Assembly: GCA_025357875.1 (NCBI GenBank) | Contig: JANYLK010000071.1 | Span: 1-64,000, forward strand | Direction: 5' to 3' | DNA length: 64,000 bases | From: Granulicella sp. | GTDB taxonomy: Bacteria; Acidobacteriota; Terriglobia; Terriglobales; Acidobacteriaceae | Shown here: positions 1-8,662 of the stretch, piece after piece | Numbering within the stretch: position 1 is the stretch's first letter | How the letters are laid out: each line of letters opens with the position of its first letter | Translations under genes and position numbers: made by a program | Notes under the pieces: generated by a model | What the model saw: only the letters and a program-made list of their open reading frames with translations | What the model was told of the DNA's origin: nothing | Database searches by the model: none

Positions 1-53
1 GTGAGCGTCGACTCCTGCTTTAGAAGGGCGGCGATATCGTCTTGAAGCGGCAT
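1..53 (-). CDS. Start of a divergent gene, cut by the window edge
   Basis: On the minus strand an ATG at 53 opens a frame that runs without a stop to the window edge, giving 17 residues that begin MPLQDDIAALLKQESTL. An AGGGAG sequence sits about 4 bases upstream and would serve as ribosome binding site. The fragment recalls the N-terminus of UPF0303/heme-degrading-domain proteins, but it is far too short to assign a function. It would be transcribed divergently from the amino-acid permease. Confidence 0.35.
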   Translation of the reverse strand, partial: MPLQDDIAALLKQESTL

Positions 54-137
54 GGAGCTCCCTGAGCCGCGAAGTGCGGTCTGGATTAGGATACTCGGAG
101 TAACCCCTTGCCTGATTCTGTTTGCCAACATGTGTAG

Positions 138-1577
138 TTGCGGCATGAAAGATCTTCCGGGCTCGGGCTTCGATACGATCACGGAGCGCGAGAAGGCCTT
201 CATCGCAGTCTTTCTTTGCGGCAGCTCTCGATGATTGCGATCGGCGGCGCGATTGGGACTGGCTTGTCTCTGGGTTCCCGGTTTGCGATTGGATTTGCGG
301 GGCCGGCGGTGCTGCTGAGCTACTTCATCGGAGCCGTGATTGCGTTTCTGCTGATGAGATGCATGGCGGAGATGACGATCGCGCATCCTCCCTCCGGCTC
401 TTTCGGGGCATGGGCGGAGTACTACCTTTCGCCGCTGTGTGGCTTCCTGGTTCGCTTCGCCTACTGGGCCGGCGTGGTCTTTGCGCGGGGCACAGAGATC
501 ACGGCTGTCGCGGTTTACATGCGCTTCTGGTTTCCCGCGGTTGCCGGCTGGATCTGGATCTTCGGCTTCACGCTGGTGCTTGTGCTGGTGAACGCATCCA
601 GCGTAAAGCTGTTCGGCGCGGTGGAGTACTGCTTCTCTGCAATGAAAATCTTCGCGATTGTTGTCTTCCTGATCCTCGGCTCATGGGTCGTATTTGTGGC
701 GCCGCATGCGACTGCTGCGAGTGGTGCCACGTCCATAGGTTTCTCGAATTACACCGCATTCGGGGGCTTCTTCCCAAGGGGAGTTCGGGGCATGTGGGTG
801 GCTGTGCTGGAGTCTCTGTTCAGCTACTTCTCGATTGAGGCGGTTGCAGTTGCTGCGGGCGAAGCGATCGATCCGCGGCGAGCCGTGATGAATGCGTTCC
901 GCGCCACGTTGCTCCGGCTGGTTATGTTTTATCTGCTGACGCTCGCGCTGGTGCTGGCCATCGTGCCGTGGAACGTCATCTCCTCCGGCGCAACCGAGTC
1001 GCCCTTCGTCACCGTGATGGCCCGGACACATATCCTTGGCGCAGCCGGGGTGGTCAACTTTGTAATTCTGATTGCGGCGCTATCAACCATGAACAGCCAG
1101 CTTTACGCGACTACACGGATGATGTTTTCGCTCTCACGTGCGGGTTTCGCGCCTGCTCGTCTGGGCGTGCTCACGCGCAACGGAGTTCCCATCGCGGCGT
1201 TGCTGGTGTCGACTGTGGGCATTGGGATTGCGGCTCTCCTGAACGCTCGATACCATGACCGCTCGTTCATACTCATGCTCGCGATCTCCTTATTTGGACC
1301 GATGTTCGCCTGGCTGATGATCTTCGTGACGCATCTCAGTTTTCGACGGCACCGCGCGAACGCGAAACTTGCATTCCGCATGTGGGGCTATCCGTATACA
1401 AGCCTTCTCGGTGCCGGGTTGATGGCTGCGGCGCTGGTGACTACGCTGTTTGTAAGGGAGTTTCGCCCAACATTGATCTGCGGCATTCCCTTTTTGCTCG
1501 TGCTGATCGTGGCATACAACTTACAACGCAACCGGGCGATTACGATGGCACAGGCCCTAATCGGAGAAGCGCAATAG
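138..1577 (+). CDS. AAT-type amino-acid permease (APC superfamily), 5' end frameshifted
   Basis: Membrane transporter for amino acids. The protein has about 12 hydrophobic segments. It carries the family motif RQLSMIAIGGAIGTGL at the first helix and AEMTIAHPPSGSFGAWAEYY after the second, as in the AAT family of amino acid:proton symporters. The open frame begins at 138, but its first 18 residues do not look like the family. The neighbouring frame from ATG 145 reads MKDLPGSGFDTITEREK, a plausible natural N-terminus, and would join at GLHRSLSLRQ if one G were restored near 195. Real decay and sequencing error cannot be separated here. The next in-frame ATG (231) would cut into helix 1. The kynureninase-like gene follows 2 bases after the stop, so the pair is probably an operon for uptake and breakdown of an amino acid, perhaps tryptophan or kynurenine. 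Confidence 0.88.
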   Translation: MRHERSSGLGLRYDHGAREGLHRSLSLRQLSMIAIGGAIGTGLSLGSRFAIGFAGPAVLLSYFIGAVIAFLLMRCMAEMTIAHPPSGSFGAWAEYYLSPLCGFLVRFAYWAGVVFARGTEITAVAVYMRFWFPAVAGWIWIFGFTLVLVLVNASSVKLFGAVEYCFSAMKIFAIVVFLILGSWVVFVAPHATAASGATSIGFSNYTAFGGFFPRGVRGMWVAVLESLFSYFSIEAVAVAAGEAIDPRRAVMNAFRATLLRLVMFYLLTLALVLAIVPWNVISSGATESPFVTVMARTHILGAAGVVNFVILIAALSTMNSQLYATTRMMFSLSRAGFAPARLGVLTRNGVPIAALLVSTVGIGIAALLNARYHDRSFILMLAISLFGPMFAWLMIFVTHLSFRRHRANAKLAFRMWGYPYTSLLGAGLMAAALVTTLFVREFRPTLICGIPFLLVLIVAYNLQRNRAITMAQALIGEAQ

Positions 1578-1579
1578 AT

Positions 1580-2770
1580 ATGAATATCCTGACGCATCAG
1601 CCAGTTCCGCTTAGCTCCACGCAAGACCCTCTGCTGGTCTGGCGCAAGGAGTTCCCCATTCTTGAGCACACGACTTACATGATCAGCCACTCGCTGGGGC
1701 CGATGCCTCTACGCGCGCAGGCCGCGCTGCTCGAGTTCAGCGAGACCTGGGCAACCCGCGGTATTCGCGCCTGGGAAGAGGGCTGGTGGATGATGCCGAT
1801 TACCTGCGGCGATCTGATCGGCTCCATCATCGGTGCACCCAAAGGCCGTGTAGTCATGCACCAGAACGTCTCCATCTGCCAGACCATCGTCACGTCATGT
1901 TTCGACTGGAGCGGGAGTCGCAACAAGCTGGTCACCGATGGGCTGAACTTCCCCTCGAACGACTACATCTACCACGGGCTGGCACGGCAGGGAGCGGAGA
2001 TCGTCTCGGTCGCTTCGCAGGATGGCATAACCGTTCCGCTGGAGCGAATTCTTGCGGCAATCGACGAGCGTACGCAGCTGGTGAGCATCTCGCACGTCGC
2101 CTTTCGCAGTTCGTACCTGCAGGATCTCGCCGCCATCACCGCACGAGCGCACGAGGTTGGCGCGTACATTATTGCGGACCTCTATCAATCCGCTGGCATT
2201 GTTCCACTGGACGTGACCGCTCTCAACGTGGATTTCGCGACTGGAGGCTCGGTGAAATGGCTGCTTGGCGGACCCGGCGCAGGCTATTTGTATGTGCGCG
2301 AAGGTCTCGATCCGGCGATGAAACCTGCTGCTACCGGCTGGGCCGCCCATGCGCACCCGTTCGAATTCGCCGATGGACCGATCGAGTATGCGCCTGATAT
2401 CCGCCGCTATCTGAATGGAACTCCGAGCGTTCCGGCCATGTACTCGGCTCGCTCCGGTTACGAGATTGTTAGCGAGATTGGAGTAGATGCCATCCGGACG
2501 AAGTCCATGCGTCAGACGCAACTGCTGATCGCTCTGGCTGACGATGCTGGTTTGACGGTGCGCAGTCCTCGCGACGGTGACTCACGCGGCGGCACCATCA
2601 TCCTGGATGTGCCGGGCGGCCGCCACGTCACTGACGAACTGGGTCGTCGCCAGATACTGGTGGACTACAGGCCGGGCGCGGGGATTCGGATTGCTCCGCA
2701 CTTTTATACGTCGGATGACGAGGTATTCCATACCATCGCCGAGCTGAAGTCGATCGTCGAGACTGCCTAG
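1580..2770 (+). CDS. Kynureninase-like PLP-dependent enzyme (aminotransferase class V fold)
   Basis: 396-residue fold-type I PLP enzyme. The cofactor lysine is K226 in GGSVKWLLGGPGAGYLYV, preceded by the PLP-nitrogen aspartate D200 in IIADLYQSAG. The early SHSLGPMP motif and the GGPGAGYLYVR segment after the lysine resemble kynureninases (hydrolysis of kynurenine to anthranilate and alanine), but a related lyase or desulfurase-type activity is possible. The ATG at 1580 is chosen because it follows the permease stop by 2 bases. An upstream extension would overlap the permease in another frame. No kynurenine formamidase or tryptophan dioxygenase gene is nearby, so the substrate is inferred only. 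Confidence 0.82.
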   Translation: MNILTHQPVPLSSTQDPLLVWRKEFPILEHTTYMISHSLGPMPLRAQAALLEFSETWATRGIRAWEEGWWMMPITCGDLIGSIIGAPKGRVVMHQNVSICQTIVTSCFDWSGSRNKLVTDGLNFPSNDYIYHGLARQGAEIVSVASQDGITVPLERILAAIDERTQLVSISHVAFRSSYLQDLAAITARAHEVGAYIIADLYQSAGIVPLDVTALNVDFATGGSVKWLLGGPGAGYLYVREGLDPAMKPAATGWAAHAHPFEFADGPIEYAPDIRRYLNGTPSVPAMYSARSGYEIVSEIGVDAIRTKSMRQTQLLIALADDAGLTVRSPRDGDSRGGTIILDVPGGRHVTDELGRRQILVDYRPGAGIRIAPHFYTSDDEVFHTIAELKSIVETA

Positions 2771-3095
2771 CCTCGCTCTACAGCGGCATTGGAGTGGTGT
2801 CCTGCTCAGCAACGTTTTCTTGACAGGGGGCGAAGGGTTACGCGAGACTTGTAGGGCTGGGCCTGTTCGCAGGCCTTTGGCGGCTTGCTGCGCAGCAGTA
2901 GAGCGTGGCGTGTTCGTGTCGATCGGTCGCTGTCAGCAGCTTTCCCGACAAGGATTCCAGGCCAAAAATGAATGCGCCGGTTTTGGGGCGTGCTCGTTGC
3001 GAAGATGGACGTGCCGCGGTTTGCAAGTGAAGTAAGGATGATCGGCGTGCGGCAGTTAAAAGCACGAGCAGGTGATGGTAAAAGGATGGAGTCTG
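2771..3095. other. Intergenic region before yajC
   Basis: About 325 bases between the kynureninase-like gene and yajC. Short open frames on both strands show no recognisable protein and no convincing ribosome binding site. No tRNA or clear terminator was seen. It presumably holds the promoter of the yajC-secDF operon, but no strong -35/-10 pair could be assigned by eye. Confidence 0.4.
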
Positions 3096-3374
3096 ATGGG
3101 TTCATTGGGTAGTTCGGCACAATTGCTTCTTCCGCTGGTGTTCTTCGCGCTGCTGTATTTTCTGATGATTGCGCCTAACCAGAAGAAGCAGAAAAAGTGG
3201 CAGCAGATGTTGACCGAGTTGAAAAATGGCGACCGCGTTACCACTAACGGTGGCATCCGCGGGACCATTATCTCGGTGAAGGACGACGTGGTGCAGCTGC
3301 GCGTTGCCCCCGACAATATAAAGCTTGAGTTTGTGAAGAGCGCGATTGCGGCAGTGACCACGCCGGACGCGTAA
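3096..3374 (+). CDS. yajC: YajC, accessory subunit of the Sec translocase
   Basis: 92-residue single-pass inner-membrane protein. One N-terminal helix (about residues 9-25) ends in APNQKKQKKWQQML, followed by the soluble motif GDRVTTNGGIRGTI typical of YajC. It associates with SecDF and SecYEG during protein export. The gene lies directly before secD and secF, the standard order. ATG 3096 is chosen because AAGGA sits 9 bases upstream. GTG 3072 or ATG 3075 would add 7-8 residues but lack a spaced binding site. Confidence 0.93.
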   Translation: MGSLGSSAQLLLPLVFFALLYFLMIAPNQKKQKKWQQMLTELKNGDRVTTNGGIRGTIISVKDDVVQLRVAPDNIKLEFVKSAIAAVTTPDA

Positions 3375-3379
3375 AAGAC

Positions 3380-3410
3380 GGTTGATCGTTGCTCGTTGTC
3401 CGTTGTTGGT
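3380..3410 (+). repeat. GTTGNTCGTTG-type intergenic repeat
   Basis: The yajC-secD spacer holds imperfect repeats of a GTTG(C/A)TCGTTG unit (gttgatcgttgctcgttg, then tccgttgttgg). Similar text recurs in the secD-secF spacer at 5074 and upstream of the VWFA gene at 22858. See findings. Confidence 0.6.
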
Positions 3411-3446
3411 AAGGCGGCCGGGCGAAGGGTTTGGGTAAAGGAAGCA

Positions 3447-5069
3447 ATGAGTCAGAATCTGAAGGGCAAGACCATAGCGATCGTCGCGGTCCTGGTGTTT
3501 TTTTTCTACGGTATCTTCGGGATTCCGCATGGCTTAACGCCGTCCGCGCTGAAGCAGGCAATCACGGAGCGCATCAAGCTGGGCCTTGATCTTCAGGGTG
3601 GAATCCACCTTGTGTTGAAGGTCCACGTGGAAGAGGCGATCGGCTACACCACGGATCGCGATCGCCAGCGGCTTGAGGCGGACCTCGAGAAGGCGGGAGT
3701 TACGGGCGCGTCAGTGCATAAGGTTGATCCGATCGGCCATCCTGACCAGATTACGGTCAGTGGGGTTCCGCTGGCCAAGGCGAGCGATGCCCGCACGGTG
3801 CTGACGGGCACGGATTACACCAACTACAACGTGACCACGAATCAGGATGGCAGCGAGACGCTCTCCATGAAGCAGGCCGCCATCCGCGACCTGCAAACGT
3901 CGACGCTGTCGCACACGATTGAGACCATTACCGAGCGCGTGAACGCCCTGGGCGTGAGCGAAGCGCTGGTGCAGCCATATGGACTGGGCGAGAACGAGAT
4001 TCTTGTCGAACTGCCGGGAATTTCCGATCCAAGCAAGGTTGAGGATGCCATCCACAACACGTCGAAGCTGGCCGTATATGCGGTCGTCAGCGGGCCATAC
4101 AGCGATGACCAGGCGGCGATGGCTGCACTGAATGGCGTGGTTCCTCCCGACGATATGCTGGTGCATGGCAACACAACTCCGAATGCTCCCGACCAGGTGT
4201 TCCTTTTGGAGCGCGCTAGCCAGGTGGAGGGCACCGACTTCCGCGATGCGCAGCCGTCGACGGACGTAAATGGCCGTCCGAATCTAACCTTCACGCTGAC
4301 GACGGACGCGGGCAATCGCTTCTATCAATACACGTCCGCGCACTCGAAGGACTCGGCGACGCCGGGTTCTATGGCGATCGTTCTGGGCGGCAAGATCAAA
4401 GAAGTCGCGAGCATCAATTCGGCGATCCGCGACCGCGGCGAGATTGAGGGATCGTTCAGCAAGGACGAGGTGGACAACCTCTCGCTGATGCTGCGCACAG
4501 GCGCTCTGCCGGCGGACGTGGATCCGATCGAGACGCGCACGGTTGGTCCAAGTCTGGGGCTTGCCTCGATCCACCAGGGAATTATCGCGGCCATCGTGGG
4601 CATGCTGGCAGTGATGGCGTTCATGCTGATCTACTACCGCGGTGCGGGCATCAACGCCGACCTGGCGCTGTTCCTGAACCTCGTCATTTTGCTCGGATTC
4701 ATGGGCTTTGTGGGTGGGACGCTGACGCTGCCGGGCATTGCCGGAGTCATCCTGACCATCGGCATGGGCGTTGATTCGAACGTGCTGATCTTCGAGCGCA
4801 TCCGCGAGGAGCTGCGCTCTGGCAAGACGGCCGCTGCGGCGGTGCAGCAGGGATTCGGGCACGCGTGGATCACCATCGTCGATACCCACGTCACGACTAT
4901 TGTTTCGGCGGGGATCCTGTTCCTCTTCGGCACCGGGCCGATCAAGGGATTTGCGGTGACGCTTACGTTTGGATTGCTGGCTAATCTGTTTACCGCCGTG
5001 TTCGTGTCGCGGACGATCTTCGACGCGATTCTTGCAAATAAGGAACGTGGCGCGGAGTTATCAATTTGA
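3447..5069 (+). CDS. secD: SecD, protein-export membrane protein
   Basis: 540-residue inner-membrane RND-type subunit that uses the proton gradient to help pull exported proteins through SecYEG. Visible hallmarks are an N-terminal helix, GLDLQGGIHLVLKV (SecD D1 motif), the large periplasmic P1 region and the C-terminal helix bundle with PGIAGVILTIGMGVDSNVL and IFERIREELRSGKT. ATG 3447 is preceded by AAAGGAAG at a good distance, whereas the open frame from 3396 includes the repeat-rich spacer and is unlikely to be translated. Length is normal for the family. secF follows after a 90-base spacer, so SecD and SecF are separate proteins here. Confidence 0.96.
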   Translation: MSQNLKGKTIAIVAVLVFFFYGIFGIPHGLTPSALKQAITERIKLGLDLQGGIHLVLKVHVEEAIGYTTDRDRQRLEADLEKAGVTGASVHKVDPIGHPDQITVSGVPLAKASDARTVLTGTDYTNYNVTTNQDGSETLSMKQAAIRDLQTSTLSHTIETITERVNALGVSEALVQPYGLGENEILVELPGISDPSKVEDAIHNTSKLAVYAVVSGPYSDDQAAMAALNGVVPPDDMLVHGNTTPNAPDQVFLLERASQVEGTDFRDAQPSTDVNGRPNLTFTLTTDAGNRFYQYTSAHSKDSATPGSMAIVLGGKIKEVASINSAIRDRGEIEGSFSKDEVDNLSLMLRTGALPADVDPIETRTVGPSLGLASIHQGIIAAIVGMLAVMAFMLIYYRGAGINADLALFLNLVILLGFMGFVGGTLTLPGIAGVILTIGMGVDSNVLIFERIREELRSGKTAAAAVQQGFGHAWITIVDTHVTTIVSAGILFLFGTGPIKGFAVTLTFGLLANLFTAVFVSRTIFDAILANKERGAELSI

Positions 5070-5073
5070 GGTG

Positions 5074-5146
5074 CCGTTGACCGTTGCTCGTTCTCCGATG
5101 TTCGATAGGGGAAAACGAGCCACGAAGAACGAAGCACGAACAACGG
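5074..5146 (+). repeat. GTTCGTTG-type repeat with an inverted arm
   Basis: In the secD-secF spacer the direct unit ccgttgaccgttgctcgttc (5074-5093) is followed at 5112-5146 by the complementary style of text (aacgagccacgaagaacg, then aagcacgaacaacgg). The outer CCGTTG and CAACGG can pair, so the spacer could fold into a long imperfect hairpin just before the secF ribosome binding site. Confidence 0.55.
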
Positions 5147-5159
5147 ATAGGAGTTTCAA

Positions 5160-6113
5160 GTGGAACTGTTTCGAGACGCAAAGATCGATTGGCTTGGCAA
5201 GAAGTGGTATTTTCTCGGCTTCTCGCTGATATTTTCCGTGGCGGGCGTGCTGAGCATGGTGTTCTGGCACGGCATTCCACGCGGCGTGGACTTCAAGGGC
5301 GGTACAGAGATGCAGGTGCAGTTTGCGTCGACGCCGAACGAGGAACACATCCGCCAGGCGCTCTCCAGCGCAGGCGTGAAGAACGCCATCGTGTACCCCA
5401 TCAGCGATACCGCCGGCCGCTCCGTCAACACCGAGGTCATCTCGCTGCCTGAGGCGCCGGATACGCAACAGGATGCCGGGCGCGCGGCCGTCGAAGGCGC
5501 GCTGGGCGCGGGCTATCACGACTCCTCCTTCGCCATCCAGAAGGTCGACATCGTAGGCCCGACCGCAGGCAAGCAACTGCAGAAGCAGGCATGGCTGGCG
5601 ACGGGTTATTCGCTGGCCGGGATGCTGATTTATCTCTGGTTCCGGTTTGAACTGATTTACGGTGTTGCGGCTGTGGTTGCGGTGTTTCACGACACGCTGA
5701 TCACGGTGGGCGCGTTCAGCCTGACCAACCAGGAAATTACGCTGACGGTGATTGCGGCCATCCTGACACTGATTGGTTATTCGATGAACGACACCATCGT
5801 CGTCTTTGACCGCATCCGCGAGAACCTGGCGCTATCGCGGCGCGAGTCGCTGACCGATGTGGTTAACCGCAGCATCAACCAGACGCTGAGCCGGACAGTG
5901 ATCTCGTCGGGGCTGACGTTCCTCACCGTGTTGAGTTTGCTGGTGTTTGGCGGGCCTGTGCTCCGGGGCTTCTCGTTCGCACTGACGGTTGGAATTCTGA
6001 TTGGGACTTACTCTTCGATCGCGGTTGCAGCACCCATGCTGGTGGCGTATCAGGATTGGCGAAAGAGTCGCGGTAAGGTTGCGACTCTGCCTGCGAAACG
6101 GGTGCGCGCGTAG
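5160..6113 (+). CDS. secF: SecF, protein-export membrane protein
   Basis: 317-residue partner of SecD in the SecDF-YajC complex. Visible motifs are GVDFKGGTEMQVQF after the first helix and GYSMNDTIVVFDRIRENL in the helix bundle, then the C-terminal segment with SRTVISSGLTFLTVLSLLVF. The start is GTG 5160, with AGGAG 7 bases upstream. Length and motif order match stand-alone SecF. It completes the yajC-secD-secF operon. No obvious terminator follows. Confidence 0.96.
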   Translation: MELFRDAKIDWLGKKWYFLGFSLIFSVAGVLSMVFWHGIPRGVDFKGGTEMQVQFASTPNEEHIRQALSSAGVKNAIVYPISDTAGRSVNTEVISLPEAPDTQQDAGRAAVEGALGAGYHDSSFAIQKVDIVGPTAGKQLQKQAWLATGYSLAGMLIYLWFRFELIYGVAAVVAVFHDTLITVGAFSLTNQEITLTVIAAILTLIGYSMNDTIVVFDRIRENLALSRRESLTDVVNRSINQTLSRTVISSGLTFLTVLSLLVFGGPVLRGFSFALTVGILIGTYSSIAVAAPMLVAYQDWRKSRGKVATLPAKRVRA

Positions 6114-6312
6114 CAAAATTTGTACCCGCTATCCCGGCGCGGATGTTTTCGTATAAGATTTCGGGACTGCGTGATTCGAGTGTTCTGATATCTTCCGGCT
6201 GGCTTCCAATTTGTTCCGATGCATCCTACCGGGGCAGGAATTGCGGACACGGGAACAAAGCCGCCGGTTGCGGTGTCTAAGCTGGGTAGAAGAACTTTGT
6301 GCGAGGCTGTCC

Positions 6313-7056
6313 ATGTTTGAAGACTCAATGATGGAATCCGGCGGGCAACTCAAAACCAACGCTGGAAAGTGGGTTTGGGTGACCGGCACGATGATGCTCT
6401 GCGTTCTGGTCATCATTATCCTGATCCCGCTGATCTATCCGGAGGCTTTGCCGGCTACTGCGATGACGGCACTTCTGACTGCGCCACCGCCTCCTCCGCC
6501 TCCTCCACCTCCTCCACCGCCCGCTCAGGTCATGAAGCCTGTGCATGTGGTGTCGGAGATCGATCAGGGCCTGCACGCGCCCACCAAGATTCCGCATGAC
6601 ATCAAGCAGGTCAAGGATGATGCCCCGCCGCCATCGAGCATGGGCGGTGTCGCGGGTATGGGCGCCATGGGTTCGGGTAGCGCGGGCGGTGTTGCTGGAG
6701 GTCTCGGCCTTGGAATTGGAACGCCGCCACCGGTTGTAGCCAGGGCTGCTCCCAAGCCGGTTGGCCCAGTGCGCGTATCCAGCGGAACGATGGCAGGGTC
6801 GATTATCTCGCGGCCCGACCCGGTGTATCCGCCGATCGCGAAGGCAGCCCACGTTCAGGGCGTCGTTATCCTTCACGCAATCATTTCGAAGCAAGGCACG
6901 ATTGAGCAACTGCAAGTTGTCAGCGGTCCGCCGATGCTACAGACCTCCGCGACCGATGCAGTGCGACGCTGGCGGTATAAGCCTTATCTTTTGAACGGGG
7001 AACCCACCGAGGTGGAGACCACCATTAATGTGAATTTCACCTTCGGGGGCGGCTAG
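6313..7056 (+). CDS. TonB-family energy-transducing protein
   Basis: 247-residue TonB-like protein. The N-terminus is cytoplasmic, one helix spans about residues 21-42, and 13 consecutive prolines follow at 58-70. A Gly-rich linker then leads to a C-terminal TonB domain with RPDPVYPPIAKAAHVQGVV and DAVRRWRYKPYLLNGEP. It should carry proton-motive energy from ExbB/ExbD to outer-membrane receptors such as those at 10480 and 19083. ATG 6313 has GAGG upstream and starts the homologous part, whereas the longer frame from 6211 encodes an uncharacteristic N-terminus. The exbB and three exbD genes follow, although a 198-base gap suggests a second promoter or processing site. Confidence 0.9.
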   Translation: MFEDSMMESGGQLKTNAGKWVWVTGTMMLCVLVIIILIPLIYPEALPATAMTALLTAPPPPPPPPPPPPPAQVMKPVHVVSEIDQGLHAPTKIPHDIKQVKDDAPPPSSMGGVAGMGAMGSGSAGGVAGGLGLGIGTPPPVVARAAPKPVGPVRVSSGTMAGSIISRPDPVYPPIAKAAHVQGVVILHAIISKQGTIEQLQVVSGPPMLQTSATDAVRRWRYKPYLLNGEPTEVETTINVNFTFGGG

Positions 7057-7180
7057 AACAAGGCTGTTTCGCGGAGTTATTCAGGCAACCGTCTTCTGAA
7101 TCACAACTGGACGAGAAGCCTGTGCATCGCATCTGTTGTGGATTGTTTCCGGTTCGTGTTTGTTTCCCGTTTTTGTTGTA

Positions 7181-7216
7181 GATCGGGCTTGATGTTTGAA
7201 CTAGTCCATCCCGATC
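7181..7216 (+). promoter_or_regulatory. Inverted repeat in the exbB leader
   Basis: GATCGGG (7181-7187) and CCCGATC (7210-7216) can pair across a 22-base loop, about 30 bases before the strong exbB ribosome binding site. It could be a leader hairpin or an operator. The role is unknown. Confidence 0.3.
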
Positions 7217-7254
7217 TCGTCTAAAGCTTTCTAATAATCAGGAGGAAAGACCCA

Positions 7255-8004
7255 GTGATTCTCGCTCATATCGCAAACTTCGCTCACGTACCGGCGCCGC
7301 TCGCCATGTATTTTCAGGAAGCCGCTCCCGGTGGCGTCAGCTTCAGCGCGGCCGGCCTGCTCCAGAACATGGGATGGCCTGCCCGCATCATCGCAATCAT
7401 TCTGTTCATTATGTCGATCTGGTCGCTTGCGGTCATGATTGATCGCTGGCTCTACTTCAACGCAGCGCGCAAGCAGTCGCGCGAGTTTGCGCCGAAGGTT
7501 GCCGGAGCCTTGAAGGATGGCCGTCTGGACGAGGCGATCAAGCTTGGCGACCGCAGCAAGAAGTCTCACCTCGCCGAAGTTGTCACGGCCGGCCTGCAGG
7601 AGTTTCGCAGCTTCGGTTCGGGCGGCAACATCACCGATGAACAAGTTGAGAGCTCGCAGCGCGCTCTCGAACGCTCGGAAGCCATCGTTCATGCCAAGCT
7701 GAAGCGCGGCCTTGGCGGTCTGGCGACCATTGGATCGACAGCACCGTTTATCGGTCTGCTCGGCACCGTCATCGGAATTTTGAACGCCTTTCAGGCGATC
7801 GCAACCCAGAAGACTTCGGGAATCGGCGCAGTCGCCGGCGGTATCTCGGAAGCCCTGGTCACGACCGCGTTCGGTCTGTTCGTGGCCATCCCCGCCGTCA
7901 TGACGTTCAACTACTTCACTAACAAGGTGGAAGCATTTGACGTCGAGATGGATAACAGCTCAAGCGAGCTGGTGGACTACTTCATTAAGCAAAGCCACCG
8001 CTAA
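7255..8004 (+). CDS. exbB: ExbB/TolQ/MotA-family proton channel
   Basis: 249-residue inner-membrane protein of the ExbB-ExbD-TonB motor. There are three membrane segments: residues about 41-62, then the paired C-terminal helices marked by GLATIGSTAPFIGLLGTVIG and SEALVTTAFGLFVAIPAVM, the conserved MotA/TolQ/ExbB core. The start is GTG 7255, decided by an excellent AGGAGG sequence 6-12 bases upstream. Three exbD genes follow on the same strand, so it is the channel subunit for that block. Confidence 0.93.
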   Translation: MILAHIANFAHVPAPLAMYFQEAAPGGVSFSAAGLLQNMGWPARIIAIILFIMSIWSLAVMIDRWLYFNAARKQSREFAPKVAGALKDGRLDEAIKLGDRSKKSHLAEVVTAGLQEFRSFGSGGNITDEQVESSQRALERSEAIVHAKLKRGLGGLATIGSTAPFIGLLGTVIGILNAFQAIATQKTSGIGAVAGGISEALVTTAFGLFVAIPAVMTFNYFTNKVEAFDVEMDNSSSELVDYFIKQSHR

Positions 8005-8158
8005 AAGCACTTTGCCGGATATATCCGGCAGGGAAGATTGGGAATCACTGGGACAGCATGGCCTCCGGAGGCCAACAAGCGAACGGCCTCCGGACCCACG
8101 CAAACCTCAATGACTTAGTAACGCAGAAGCCGGAACTTTTGGACTGGAAATCACCTCT

Positions 8159-8605
8159 ATGGGAATCAACAAGCGCGACGAAGGCAAGAAGGTCAACTCC
8201 AACATTAACGTGACGCCCATGGTGGACGTGATGTTGGTACTTCTGATCATCTTCATGGTCATTACGCCGATGTTGAACAACAAGGTCAACGTCGAACTGC
8301 CGCAGGCGAACGCGGCGATCGTGATGGAGAACGCCAACAAGGAAGATGCGGTTACGGTCGCGGTAACGCGCGATGGGCGGGCGTTTCTTGGCGCAGACGT
8401 AGTTCCAAACCTCGACGATCTGGGCGGAAAAATCTCTGCCAAGCTCGAGAACAAGACCGACAAGCATGTGTTTCTGCGCGCCGACATTCGCGCCAATTAC
8501 GGCAAGGTGATGGATGTTGTCGACCAGATCCGCACAGCCGGCGTCAGCAACCTCGGCCTTCTGACCGAGAAGCGCGAAGCCGACGATACAACGGCTAAAA
8601 AGTAA
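8159..8605 (+). CDS. exbD: ExbD/TolR biopolymer transport protein, copy 1
   Basis: 148 residues with one N-terminal helix and a periplasmic domain. The signature INVTPMVDVMLVLLIIFMVI contains the membrane aspartate needed for proton coupling. This copy differs clearly from the next two (MLNNKVNVELPQANAA after the helix, C-terminus TEKREADDTTAKK), so it is an older paralogue. It lies 154 bases after exbB. The ribosome binding site is weak. Confidence 0.92.
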   Translation: MGINKRDEGKKVNSNINVTPMVDVMLVLLIIFMVITPMLNNKVNVELPQANAAIVMENANKEDAVTVAVTRDGRAFLGADVVPNLDDLGGKISAKLENKTDKHVFLRADIRANYGKVMDVVDQIRTAGVSNLGLLTEKREADDTTAKK

Positions 8606-8662
8606 AGTAGCAGCGTCGCTGGAGACGGAAGTCTCGCGGCGAGAAATACAAGGAGATTTGCT

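Noticed and set aside
2771-3095. Possible tRNA or small RNA in the yajC upstream region
   Set aside because: No cloverleaf, no T-loop sequence and no terminator-like stem was seen.
4284-4889. Minus-strand open frame of 201 codons inside secD
   Set aside because: Shadow of the real secD reading frame, with composition typical of antisense GC-rich DNA.
3447-6113. SecD and SecF as a fused protein
   Set aside because: A stop at 5069 and a separate GTG start with ribosome binding site at 5160 show two genes.
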